From assembly GCA_022575985.1 (NCBI GenBank), contig JAKSXM010000247.1:7463501-7527500 (forward strand): 64,000 bases of DNA. The letters run 5' to 3'. How positions within the stretch are numbered: the first letter of the stretch is position 1; every line of letters begins with the position of its first letter. The position numbers and the translations under genes are program-made. Positions 45,785 through 57,839 of the stretch are shown in pieces. The stretch comes from Anagrus nilaparvatae. Taxonomy: Eukaryota; Arthropoda; Insecta; Hymenoptera; Mymaridae. The notes under the pieces were generated by a model that was not told the DNA's origin, made no database searches, and saw only the letters and a program-made list of their open reading frames with translations.

Positions 45785-48620
45785 CGTTTTCATGCAATAA
45801 TAGTATTGATATAATATAGTATTGAATTTATCAAAATATACCCAACTTAAATGTTTTTGAATTCCGTCGTGTTTTATAGAAATGTTGTAATATCAAATGT
45901 TTTTATGCAATGATAGCATTGAAATATCAGTATTGAAATTATACCCCTCTTTAATATTTTTTTCGTTAACAAATTAAATAGATAAACTCATATTGATTGT
46001 CCACAATTTGAAAAACACCTAAAAATTTTAATATATATTGTCGGGTGTTTTATATAAGAAAGAGCTAAATAATTTCATTATACAAGGAAATGGATATCGC
46101 CTGTATTAAACATGAAAAAATAAAAATTTCGATAACATATATCGTATAGATAAATTTAAATTGATAGTATACAATTTAAAAAACTTCTCAAATTATAATA
46201 TATATTGTCGGAGGTATCATAGCAGAAACTTTACGCTATTCTATATTTTTTCGAATAGTGTCCTCTTTTATATGAAAGTTGGAATTTTAAATAATTTTAT
46301 GCAATGATTGCATTGAAATATTTTTATTGGCTTTAGCAGAAACTATACGCCATTATAAATTTTTTTCTAATAGTCTCCTGTTTTATAGAAAAGTTGTAAT
46401 TTTAAACATTTTTCTGCAATGATAGCATTGAAATATTAGTATTGAATTTAACAGAAAACAGAAATTATACCCCTCTTTAATATTTTTTTCGTTAACAACT
46501 TAAGAAGATAAACTCATATTGATTGTCCACAATTTGAAAAACATCTAAAAATTTTAAAATATATTGTCAGGTGTATCATAGCAGAAACTTTACGCTATTC
46601 TATAATTTTTTCGAATAGTGTCCTCTTTTATATGAAAGTTGGAATTTTAAATAATTTTATGCAATGATTGCATTCAAATATTTTTATTGGCTTTAGCAGA
46701 AACTATACGCCATTATAAATTTTTTTCTAATAGTCTCCTGTTTTATAGAAAAGTTGTAATTTTAAATATTTTTATGCAATGATAGCATTGAAATTTTTTT
46801 ATTTACTTAAGCAGAAACTATACGCTATTCTAAAATTTTTTTTAATAGTTTTACATTTTTATGCAATGATAGCATTGAATTATTTTTATTGACTTTAGCA
46901 GAAACTATACGCAATTTAAATTATTTTTTTATTAGTTTCCTCTTTTATATAAAAGTTGTAATTGCAAATATTTTTATGCATTGATTGCATTGCAATATTT
47001 TTATTGACTATAGCAGAAACTATACGCCATTTTAAATTTTTTCGATTAGTTTCCTGTTTTATATAAAAGTTGGAATTTCAAATATTTTTATGCAATGATA
47101 GCATTTAAATTTTTTTTTTGATTTTAATGAAACTGTACATCATTATAAATTTTTTTCTAATAGTCTCCTGTTTTATATAAAAGTTGTAATTTCAAATATT
47201 TTCATGCAATGATTTCATTAAAATATTTTTATTGACTATATCAGAAACTATACGCCATTATAAATTTTTTTCTAATAGTCTCCTGTTTTATATAAAAGTT
47301 GGAATTTCAAATATTTTTATGCAATGATTGCATTGAAATATTTTTGTATTTTCAACAATTTTTATGCAATGATAGCATTGAAATTTTTTTATTGACTTTA
47401 GCTAAAACTATACGCCATTTAAAATTTTTTTTCAATAGTCTACTGTTTTATACAAAATATGTAATTATAAATATTTTATGCAATGATAGCATGGAAATAT
47501 TTTTATTGACTATAGCAGAAACTATACGCCATTTTAAATTTTTTCGATTAGTTTCCTGTTTTATATAAAAGTTGGAATTTCAAATATTTTTATGCAATGA
47601 TAGCATTTAAATTTTTTTTTTGATTTTAATGAAACTGTACATCATTTAAAATTCTTTTCTAATAGTCTACTGTTTTATATAAAAGTTGTAATTTCAAATA
47701 TTTTTATGCAATGATTTCATTGAAATATTTTTATTGACTTTAGCAGAAACTATACGCCATTCTAAATTTTTTTTCAATAGTCTACTGTTTTATACAAAAT
47801 ATGTAATTATAAATATTTTTATGCAATGATAGCATGGAAATTTTTTTATTGATTTTAGCAGAAACTATACGCCATTATAAATTTTTTTCTAATAGTCTCC
47901 TGTTTTATTTAAAAGTTGGAATTTCAAATATTTTTATGCAATGATAGCATTTAAATTTTATTTTTGATTTTAGCTGAAACTGTACATGATTTAAAATTTT
48001 TTTCTAATAGTCTCCTGTTTTATAGAAAAGTTGGAATTTCAATTCTGTTTATGCAATGATAGCATTGAAATTATTTTATTGACTTTGGCAGAAACTATAC
48101 GCCATTATGAATTTTTTTCTGATAGTCTCCTGTTTTATAGAAAACTTATAATTCCAAATATTTTCATGCAATGATAGCATTAAAATTTTTTTATTCACTT
48201 TAGCAAAAACTATACGCCATTGTAAATGTTTTTTAATAGTCATACATTTTTATGCAGTGATTGAATTGAAATATTTTTGTAATTTCAAATATTTTTTGCA
48301 ATGATAGCATTAAAACTTTTTTTTCTATTTTAGCTGAAACTGTACATCATTTAAAATTTTTTTCTAATAGTATCCTGTTTTATTTAAAAGTTGGAATTTT
48401 AAATATTTTTATGCAATGAGAGCATTGAAATTTTTTTATTGACTTTAGCTAAAACTATACGCCATTTAAAATTTTTTTGATTAGTTTCCTCTTTTATATA
48501 AAATTTGTAATTGCAAATAATTTTATGCAATGATAGCAATTAAATGATTTTATTGACTTTAGCAGAAATTATACACCATTCTAAATTTTTTTTAATATTC
48601 TTCTGTTTTACGAAAAAAAT
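45785..48620 (+). repeat. Satellite-like array, about 115-bp unit, about 22 copies
   Basis: The unit contains TTTTTATGCAATGATAGCATTG, then TTTTTATTGACTTTAGCAG, AACTATACGCCATT and TAGTCTCCTGTTTTATA. Typical spacing between successive ATGCAATGATAGCATT boxes is 113-118 bp (for example 46,660 to 46,777 and 47,707 to 47,820), with some half-length units near 47,320-47,365 and 48,165-48,310. About 45,960-46,150 also carries inverse copies of the 43.0-43.5 kb repeat. The array shows moderate divergence between units and no coding capacity. Confidence 0.85.
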
Positions 48621-48919
48621 TTTAAAAATTAAAAAAATTTACTTTTTAGATATATTTTTAAAAATAATTAATTATTTTTACATACTGAAATTAATATTGG
48701 TTGTCTAGAATCTGATAAAATTATTAAAATTTCAGTTTATACTGTTAACAGTTTTACGTATCAAAGAAAGAAAATAATAAAATATAGATATTGGCTGTTC
48801 CAAGTATAAAGAAAAAATTAGAAAAATTTTATTCTCTTGTTACATATGTATTTGTCGTTTATAATATGAAAAATTCAGAAATATTTATCTTATAATTTCG
48901 GTGCTTCTATATTGTTAGG
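48621..48919. other. AT-rich spacer between arrays
   Basis: No repeat unit of either neighbouring array and no gene was seen. Confidence 0.5.
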
Positions 48920-51900
48920 TAATTCCTTTTGAAAAAAAAAAATAATAATTTAGATGTTGGCAGTCTTAGTTATGAAAAAATAAAAAAAAAATATTTAAGA
49001 TGTCGGCTGTTCTATGTATGAAAATATAAAAAAAAAGTAATAATTTAGATGTCGGCAGTCCCAGTTATGAAAATTCGAAAAAAAATTATAATAATTTCGA
49101 TGTTGGCAGTCTCAGTTATGAAAATTCGAAAAAAAATTAATAATTTAGTTGTCGGCAAAAAAAAAATATTTTAGAGGTCGGCTGTCCTAGTTATAAAAAA
49201 ATAAAAAAAAAATTTTAGATGTCGGCTGTCCTAGTTATGAAAAAATAACAAAAAATAATAATTTAATAAGTCGGCATTTTTAGTTATGAGAAAATAAAAA
49301 AAAATTATTTTAGATGTCGGCTGTCCTAGTTATGAAAAAATAAAAAAGAAAATTTTAGATGTCGGCTGTCCTAGTTATGAAAAAAAAAAATAATTTAGAT
49401 GTCGGCTGTCCTATGTATGAGAATATAAAAAAAAATAATAGTTTAGATGTCGGCATTTTTAATTATGAACAAATAAAAAAAAAATTATTTGGATAAAATA
49501 ATTTGGATGTCGGCAGTCTTAGTTATGAAAATTCGAAAAAAAATTATAATAATTTCGATGTTGGCAGTCTTAGTTATGAAAAAAAAAAAATAATTTAGAT
49601 GTCGGCTGTCCTATGTATGAGAATATAAAAAAAAATAATAGTTTAGATGTCGGCATTTTTAATTATGAACAAATAAAAAAAAAATTATTTGGATAAAATA
49701 ATTTGGATGTCGGCAGTCTTAGTTATGAAAATTCGAAAAAAAATTATAATAATTTCGATGTTGGCAGTCTTAGTTATGAAAATTCGAAAAAAAATTAATA
49801 ATTTAGTTGTCAGCAGTCTTAGTTATGAAAAATTCGAAAAAAAATTGATAATTTAGATGTCGGCATTTTTAGTTATGAGAAAATAAAAAAAAAATAATAG
49901 TTTAAATGTCGGCATTTTTAATTATGAAAAAATAAAAAAAAAATTATTTGGATAAAATAATTTGGATGTCGGCAGTCTTAGTTATGAAAATTCGAAAAAA
50001 AATTATAATAATTTCGATGTTGGCAGTCTTAAGTATGAAAATTCGAAAAAAAATTAATAATTTAGTTGTCGGCAGTCTTAGTTATGAAAAATTCGAAAAA
50101 AAATTGATAATTTAGATGTCGGCATTTTTAGTTATGAGAAAATAAAAAAAAAATAATAGTTTAAATGTCGGCATTTTTAATTATGAAAAAATAAAAAAAA
50201 AATTATTTGGATAAAAAAATTTTAGATGTCGGCTGTCCTAGTTATGAAAAAATAACAAAAAATAATAATTCAGATGTCGGCTGTCCTGTGTATGAGAATA
50301 TAAAAAAAAATAATAGTTTAAATGTCGGCATTTTTAATTATGAAAAAATAAAAAAAAAATATTTTAGATGTCGGCTGTCCTATTTATGAAAAATTCGAAA
50401 AAAAATTAATAATTTAGATGTCGGCATTTTTAGTTATGAGAAAATAAAAAAAAATTATTTTAGATGTCGGCTGTCCTAGTTATGAAAAAATCGAGAAAAA
50501 AAATAATAATTTAGACGTCGGCATTTTTTGTTATGAGAAAATAAAAAAAAATTATTTTAGATGTCGGCTGTCCTAGTTATGAAAAAATAAAAAAAAAAAT
50601 TTTAGATGTCGGCTGTCCTAGTTATGAAAAAAAAACAAAAAAAAATAATTTAGATGTCGGCTGTCCTATGTATGAGAATATAAAAAAAAATAATAGTTTA
50701 GATGTCGGCATTTTTAATTATGAACAAATAAAAAAAAAATTATTTGGATAAAATAATTTGGATGTCGGCAGTCTTAGTTATGAAAATTCGAAAAAAAATT
50801 ATAATAATTTCGATGTTGGCAGTCTTAGTTATGAAAATTCGAAAAAAAATTAATAATTTAGTTGTCAGCAGTCTTAGTTATGAAAAATTCGAAAAAAAAT
50901 TGATAATTTAGATGTCGGCATTTTTAGTTATGAGAAAATAAAAAAAAAATAATAGTTTAAATGTCGGCATTTTTAATTATGAAAAAATAAAAAAAAAATA
51001 TTTTAGATGTCGGCTGTCCTATTTATGAAAAATTCGAAAAAAAATTAATAATTTAGATGTCGGCATTTTTAGTTATGAGAAAATAAAAAAAAATTATTTT
51101 AGATGTCGGCTGTCCTAGTTATGAAAAAATAAAAAAAAAATAATTTAGATGTCGGCTGTTTTATGTATGAGAATATAAAAAAAAAATAATAGTTTAGATG
51201 TCGGCATTTTTAATTATGAACAAATAAAAAAAAATTATTTGGATAAAATAATTTGGATGTCGGCAGTCTTAGTTATGAAAAAATCGAAAAAAAATTATAA
51301 TAATTTCGATGTTGGCAGTCTTAGTTATGAAAATTCGAAAAAAAATTAATAATTTAGTTGTCAGCAGTCTTAGTTATGAAAAATTCGAAAAAAAATTGAT
51401 AATTTAGATGTCGGCATTTTTAGTTATGAGAAAATAAAAAAAAAATAATAGTTTAAATGTCGGCATTTTTAATTATGAAAAAATAAAAAAAAAATATTTT
51501 AGATGTCGGCTGTCCTATTTATGAAAAATTCGAAAAAAAATTAATAATTTAGATGTCGGCATTTTTAGTTATGAGAAAATAAAAAAAAATTATTTTAGAT
51601 GTCGGCTGTCCTAGTTATGAAAAAATAAAAAAAAAATAATTTAGATGTCGGCTGTTTTATGTATGAGAATATAAAAAAAAAATAATAGTTTAGATGTCGG
51701 CATTTTTAATTATGAACAAATAAAAAAAAATTATTTGGATAAAATAATTTGGATGTCGGCAGTCTTAGTTATGAAAATTCGAAAAAAAATTATAATAATT
51801 TCGATGTTGGCAGTCTTAGTTATGAAAAAAAAAAAATAATTTAGATGTCGGCTGTCCTATGTATGAGAATATAAAAAAAAATAATAGTTTAGATGTCGGC

Positions 51901-54020
51901 ATTTTTAATTATGAACAAATAAAAAAAAAATTATTTGGATAAAATAATTTGGATGTCGGCAGTCTTAGTTATGAAAATTCGAAAAAAAATTATAATAATT
52001 TCGATGTTGGCAGTCTTAGTTATGAAAATTCGAAAAAAAATTAATAATTTAGTTGTCAGCAGTCTTAGTTATGAAAAATTCGAAAAAAAATTGATAATTT
52101 AGATGTCGGCATTTTTAGTTATGAGAAAATAAAAAAAAAATAATAGTTTAAATGTCGGCATTTTTAATTATGAAAAAATAAAAAAAAAATTATTTGGATA
52201 AAATAATTTGGATGTCGGCAGTCTTAGTTATGAAAATTCGAAAAAAAATTATAATAATTTCGATGTTGGCAGTCTTAAGTATGAAAATTCGAAAAAAAAT
52301 TAATAATTTAGTTGTCGGCAGTCTTAGTTATGAAAAATTCGAAAAAAAATTGATAATTTAGATGTCGGCATTTTTAGTTATGAGAAAATAAAAAAAAAAT
52401 AATAGTTTAAATGTCGGCATTTTTAATTATGAAAAAATAAAAAAAAAAATATTTTAGATGTCGGCTGTCCTATTTATGAAAAATTCGAAAAAAAATTAAT
52501 AATTTAGATGTCGGCATTTTTAGTTATGAGAAAATAAAAAAAAATTATTTTAGATGTCGGCTGTCCTAGTTATGAAAAAATAAAAAAAAAATATTTTAGA
52601 TGTCGGCTGTTTTATGTATGAGAATATAAAAAAAAATAATAGTTTAGATGTCGGCATTTTTAATTATGAACAAATAAAAAAAAATTATTTGGATAAAATA
52701 ATTTGGATGTCGGCAGTCTTAGTTATGAAAAAATCGAAAAAAAATTATAATAATTTCGATGTTGGCAGTCTTAGTTATGAAAATTCGAAAAAAAATTAAT
52801 AATTTAGTTGTCAGCAGTCTTAGTTATGAAAAATTCGAAAAAAAATTGATAATTTAGATGTCGGCATTTTTAGTTATGAGAAAATAAAAAAAAATAATAG
52901 TTTAAATGTCGGCATTTTTAATTATGAAAAAATAAAAAAAAAATATTTTAGATGTCGGCTGTCCTATTTATGAAAAATTCGAAAAAAAATTAATAATTTA
53001 GATGTCGGCATTTTTAGTTATGAGAAAATAAAAAAAAATTATTTTAGATGTCGGCTGTCCTAGTTATGAAAAAATAAAAAAAAAATAATTTAGATGTCGG
53101 CTGTTTTATGTATGAGAATATAAAAAAAAAATAATAGTTTAGATGTCAGCATTTTTAATTATGAACAAATAAAAAAAAATTATTTGGATAAAATAATTTG
53201 GATGTCGGCAGTCTTAGTTATGAAAATTCGAAAAAAAATTATAATAATTTCGATGTTGGCAGTCTTAGTTATGAAAATTCGAAAAAAAATTAATAATTTA
53301 GTTGTCAGCAGTCTTAGTTATGAAAAATTCGAAAAAAAATTGATAATTTAGATGTCGGCATTTTTAGTTATGAGAAAATAAAAAAAAAATAATAGTTTAA
53401 ATGTCGGCATTTTTAATTATGAAAAAATAAAAAAAAAATTATTTTAGATGTCGGCTGTCCTAGTTATGAAAAAATAAAAAAAAAATAATTTAGATGTCGG
53501 CTGTTTTATGTATGAGAATATAAAAAAAAAATAATAGTTTAGATGTCGGCATTTTTAATTATGAACAAATAAAAAAAAATTATTTGGATAAAATAATTTG
53601 GATGTCGGCAGTCTTAGTTATGAAAAAATCGAGAAAAAAAATAATAATTTTGACGTCGGCATTTTTTGTTATGAGAAAATAAAAAAAAAATATTTTAGAT
53701 GTCGGCTGTCCTAGTTATGAAATAAAAAAAAATTTTAGATGTCGGCTGTCCTAAGTATGAGAATATAAAAAAAAATAATAATTTAGATGTCGGCATTTTT
53801 AGTTACGAAAAAATAATAAAGGAATAATTCGGATGTCGGCAGTCTTAATTATGAAAAAATCAAGAAAAAAAATAATAAGTTAGATGTCGGCAGTCTTATT
53901 TATGAAAAAATCGAGAAAAAAAAAATAATAATTTAGATGTAGGCTGTCCTAATTATGAGAAAAAAAAAATATTTTAGATGTCGGCTGTCCTATGCATGAA
54001 AAAATTAAAAAAAAATTGGT
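48920..54020 (+). repeat. 5.1-kb minisatellite, about 48-bp unit with about 490-bp higher-order period
   Basis: About 100 monomers share GATGTCGGC, then GTCCTAGTTATGA or ATTTTTAATTATGA, then an A-rich tail of variable length (43-60 bp in all). Variant types follow each other in a fixed order: GCTGTTTTATGTATGAG, GCATTTTTAATTATGAAC, GGATAAAATAATTTG-GATGTCGGCAG, GATGTTGGCAG, GTTGTCAGCAG and so on. The marker GCTGTTTTATGTATGAG recurs at 51,163, 51,652, 52,609, 53,100 and 53,508, giving a higher-order unit near 490 bp. The 45-bp form reads as 15 codons (NNLDVGCPSYEKIKK), but A-run indels break the frame, so it is not annotated as a gene. Confidence 0.95.
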
Positions 54021-54997
54021 TATAAATAGTTTTTTTGCTATTTCTCTTCAATGAATGCATTAAATAAAAAACCAAACAAAGTTCCTTTAGAAAATCGTTT
54101 ATTAAATAGAATGCAATTGGGTTTTTACATTTTGATACAATCCATTTTAAAATATGAAGTGATGAAAATTACCACTTTTTACGTTTCTAAATTTTCAACT
54201 TCTTAGCTTTAAACAGTTGTAACTCGAAACAGTGAGCTCTAATTAAAAAAAATGAAAACGTCAAATCGATAGCATTTTTTCCAAGGAATAATTTGCACTA
54301 GAGTTTGTCTCAAAAGATCTTTTAGATCCTGAGAAAAAACAGTTTTAGTGAAAAAAATATATAATTTTTCACCTTTTCGATCACTAACTTCTGAGATTGA
54401 TTTCTCGAAATCATTTAATTATTTTTTAAAAATAAAAAAATCGGTTGGGGGTATTTCTTAAAGGATTAATTTAAAACCAATTTCATGTATTTTCGTCCAT
54501 ACAATTCTTCATAAATGGATATTGAGTAAAATCGAAAATAATAAAATTTTTCAATTATTTCATTTTAATATATATAGGATAGGATTTTTATCATTTGTAA
54601 AATAAATAAAAAAAATTTTTTTTTTTAAATCCTATTTTATGAAAATTATTATGCATGCTAAATATATTGTTTTAATTAATTTTAATTTTTTAATAATTCT
54701 TTAAATAATTCTTTAAATAAAATATTTAAAAAATAATAAAATTGTTCTTAAACATATCTTTAAAAAAAAAATTTACTATAAAATTTAAGAAACGTAGTTG
54801 CGTATTCATAATAGTATAATATCACATAATATATATACTTTTTGAAAAATTTAAATTTAAAAACTCCCGCAACATTCGCCTTCTGCAAATGTCGCCGGCT
54901 TTGCTCCGCCTCCTTCATCTGGACTTGCTTTCCCGTGTTATTTTTTTTCAGAAGTATTACTGTAGAAATATATATACTGTGGTACAATTTCAGAAGT
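54021..54997. other. No gene; short GC-rich patch
   Basis: AT-rich sequence. Only 54,865-54,940 is GC-richer (CGCCGGCTTTGCTCCGCCTC) and it ends in TTTTTTTTCAG. Its origin is unknown. Confidence 0.4.
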
Positions 54998-55205
54998 TGT
55001 GTGAAATGACTGCGTTGGTTGTATCCTACTTATCAAGGTTTATGGTAAACAAAGGAGGGCCTAAACCAGAGAAGCGAAGACTCCTGATGTCCGTGGTGCA
55101 CTCTGTCATGCTTAACAGATCGGAAATCTGGGCGGGCACCACCAAAACCGCCAAATACAGGCTGAAAATATCTTCTGTATAAAGGCAAGCGGCATGCACA
55201 CATCC
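54998..55205 (+). pseudogene. R1-like LINE ORF2 fragment
   Basis: The plus strand gives VVSYLSRFMVNKGGPKPEKR, RLLMSVVHSVML and EIWAG, the same thumb/connection region as at 14,900-15,050, then a stop at about 55,181 and RQAACTH before similarity ends. Both ends are truncated. It is a short relic, somewhat diverged from the 14.9 kb copy. Confidence 0.75.
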
Positions 55206-55758
55206 CATGATTGATTGATGCAAGATTCACATATTTCCTCTGTAAAAAAAAAAAACTAAAATTTAACTTATGAAATTCATTCATGGCTTATTTTTTTGCT
55301 AATTATATCTACTTTAAAGGGTTCCAAAAAAAGTTTTGATTTTTTTTTTACTTTCTTTGTTTTTGGTCTATAATTGAGCAAGGATACGTAAAAAATTCTT
55401 ATTATTATTATTTTTTTTTAATATGAGTTGTGAAAACATGGTATCGATTTTCTAAAAATTTTTAATGGGGTTAAGTTTTTTAAAGCAGCAGTTTTCTTTA
55501 TTCTTGTGGTTAGAATTCTTGTAAGTATTCTGGATCCAAAAATAAATAGGGTTTTATTTACGCATAATTTCACGCTTTGTTCTGAGATATTCAAAAATCT
55601 CAATATTAATTTGACGAATTTATCGACCAGAGAGCTAATTAATAAATCTATAGTTTATTAAACTCGACATGATACGTGGATGCCATCTGCAATCACTCTT
55701 TTTATTTTAACGTATCAAGCAGTTTTAAATAATTTTTATAAATAATTTTTTAAAAATT
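55206..55758. other. AT-rich, no gene seen
   Basis: Poly-A and poly-T runs and short frames without recognisable domains. Confidence 0.45.
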
Positions 55759-56124
55759 CAATTTCATCGAAATTAATTTTTTAAAAACATAGAGTTGTTA
55801 GAAATAATATTTTTTGCGTAAAAAAGGCAGAAAAATTTCAAGAAAAAAATCCCTCCTGGTGGATTCGAAGCCACGGCCTTCAGATTACTAGTCTGATAGA
55901 GTCATTTAATTCAAAATAGAAAAGAGTCTTTCTGTATATCGAATGTCATACCTTCCTGTAGTTCATTGTTAGAGCGTCAGACTAGTAATTTGAAGGTCGT
56001 GGCTTCGAATCCACCAGGAGGGATTTTTTTCTTGAAATTTTTCTGCCTTTTTCTGCCTTTTTTAGGCAAAAAATATTATTTCTAACAACTCTATGTTTTT
56101 AAAAAATTAATTTCGATGAAATTG
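55759..56124. mobile_element. Palindromic element containing inverted tRNA-like sequences
   Basis: CAATTTCATCGAAATTAATT at 55759 is mirrored to 56124, and arms of about 160 bp are nearly complementary. Each arm carries TTTCTAACAACTCTATG, AAATTTTTCTGCC and the 3' half of a tRNA-like sequence ending CCACCAGGAGGGA. Only the right half has a complete tRNA-like fold (next entry). The short spacer is at about 55,910-55,955. It could be a tRNA-derived SINE folded back on itself, or a palindrome formed from a tRNA pseudogene. Confidence 0.8.
55951..56022 (+). tRNA. tRNA-like sequence, possible Thr (AGT), probably pseudogene
   Basis: Seventy-two bases fold as a tRNA. The acceptor is CCTTCCT/AGGAGGG (7 pairs with G-T), the D-arm GTTC/GAGC, and the anticodon arm TCAGA-CTAGTAA-TTTGA, giving loop CTAGTAA and anticodon AGT. 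The B-box-like TTCGAATCC is present. The T-stem is defective: GTGGC faces CCACC, leaving only four pairs with an eight-base loop, as if one C of CCCAC was lost. The complementary arm has the same 3' half but a diverged 5' half. It is probably not a working tRNA. Confidence 0.5.
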
Positions 56125-56129
56125 ATATT

Positions 56130-56640
56130 TGGATGCTCAAAGTGCGAAAATATCAAAAACACCCCGCATTCGGAGGTTGTTTTAGCCAATTAAGGGGTAA
56201 AATTTTAATAATTTATGAAAAAAAGTAGAAATTTTTGATTAGCGGCCCAAAAAACCTATATGAGCATACCTTAAATGCTAAAATTACGAAAATAGGGGTA
56301 GTTTTAGCTAATTTCAAGGTGGAATATTGATTATTTATGAAAAGAAAGTCGAAATTTTTGATTAGCGACCCAAAAAACTACTAATGGTGCAAGTCTGAGC
56401 GCTCAACGTGCGAATATGTAAAAAAAAACCCTTTTTGGTGGTAGTTTTTGCAAATTAAAGTGTAAAGCCCCCATTTCTTTACGAAATGACACCGATTTTC
56501 GTATTCAGCGACCCAAAAAACCTATAATAAAGCGAATCTCGTGTTCGCCAGTGAAAATACAACCAAACCCGTATTTTGACTGGAGTAATTACACATTAAG
56601 CAGTTTTGGTCTTCTTAAATATTATACCCAATAAACAAGG
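56130..56640. repeat. Degenerate tandem repeat with GACCCAAAAAACCTA core
   Basis: Units of about 115-130 bp contain GAAATTTTTGATTAGCGGCCC or GACCCAAAAAAC, then ATATGAGCATACC, a CGAAAATA segment and a GGTAGTTTTAGC segment; at least four are visible. The core is the complement of the motif at 9.7-10.0 kb. Confidence 0.6.
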
Positions 56641-57839
56641 TAATATTCTATATTTCCCGGTATAATAATTCTTCTTTATTTAATAATAAATGGGTATATC
56701 AATTACTTTTCATACAAAAATGTGCGCACTTAGACAGCCCAAATTTCAGCTATTTCGCAGGACGGGTTACCGAGATACAAGCTCTAAAAGGTCCAAAAAT
56801 AGCATTTTTTAGCCAATTTTCAAAAATTTATTGGGCTTTAAGGATTAATCCAAAAAACATCTGGCTGGTCTCATTTTTTTTCTTGAACTTTCAACTTGAT
56901 TCAATTTCTTGATTAACGTAAGATTCATTTTATCAAAAAAAGAGCTGATTTTTGAACTTAAAGGCTATGCCCGGATCTATGTAGTGAATCGGCCCACGAA
57001 GGATATTAAAAAACTAATTGTATTAGGTCAAAGCACACCTAAAAAAAATAGGATCCTGAAGTTTTTAGACCTCCAGATGCCAGATGCCTTCAGCTCTGAT
57101 TGGCAGCCTATTAATGACAAAATTTTTAGCGATTTTTTGTCGTCTTTCTGATACTCCAGGGGTAAAACGATTCTTTCAAAATGATCTTGCGACCTCTCAT
57201 TCAAAAGTAGTTTTAGCTAAAAGGTTAGACGATATACTTTGAGATAAAATTACTTTTAGAAGTACTTTTAGTGCATTCTTTTGATTGGTAGACAATAAAC
57301 CAATTAATTGAAATTAAATAAATTTTTCTTCTTCTTAAATTTCAACTTTGTCAGCGATTTAAAAAAAATTGAGAGATGCGCCAATTCTATTTTATTTTTA
57401 ACTAATGAAAAATAAAACAAATATGCATTTGCGACCATCCGTGCTCAAAAATATTTGGGGCAACTTGGTCACATACTTAAAAAACTGAAATGAATTTTGT
57501 TTTTAATTATGCGATTTTTCGAAAAAGGACCTCGCACAAATGAATAGGAAATGGCCGTTTGATCAAATTAGGTGAATTTTTTGTAGGTTTTAGATTTTAT
57601 TATTTTGAAAAAAAGTCTCCAAGTCTCAACTTTGGCTGCTACGATTCTTATAATCACAAAATAATTGTATAATGTCGAAACTTCCGCCTTCTCGGAATTA
57701 CCACAATTATTAATTAATATTTCAAATAAAACTATACAAGTTGCTAAGCAAAAAGGAGTCGTGTAAACACGCGCGCGCGATAATATATGTATATATTGAA
57801 ATGGTAGCACATGATTGACTTTTATTCTTAGGATCGCGC
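56641..57839. other. No gene seen
   Basis: An 80-codon frame at 56909-57151 has no recognisable domain. GCGCGCGCG near 57,770 stands out from the AT-rich background. Nothing else is supported. Confidence 0.45.

Noticed and set aside
50207..52799. Open frames in the 48-bp minisatellite as real genes
   Set aside because: They are short products of the repeat unit and are interrupted by variable A-runs. No start context or longer frame supports translation.
48920..54020. Regular repeats resembling a CRISPR array
   Set aside because: Units are contiguous variants of one another with no unique spacers, there are no cas genes, and the context is eukaryotic.
56909..57151. 80-codon frame as a gene
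   Set aside because: No family resemblance, no splice or promoter context, and its length is compatible with chance.
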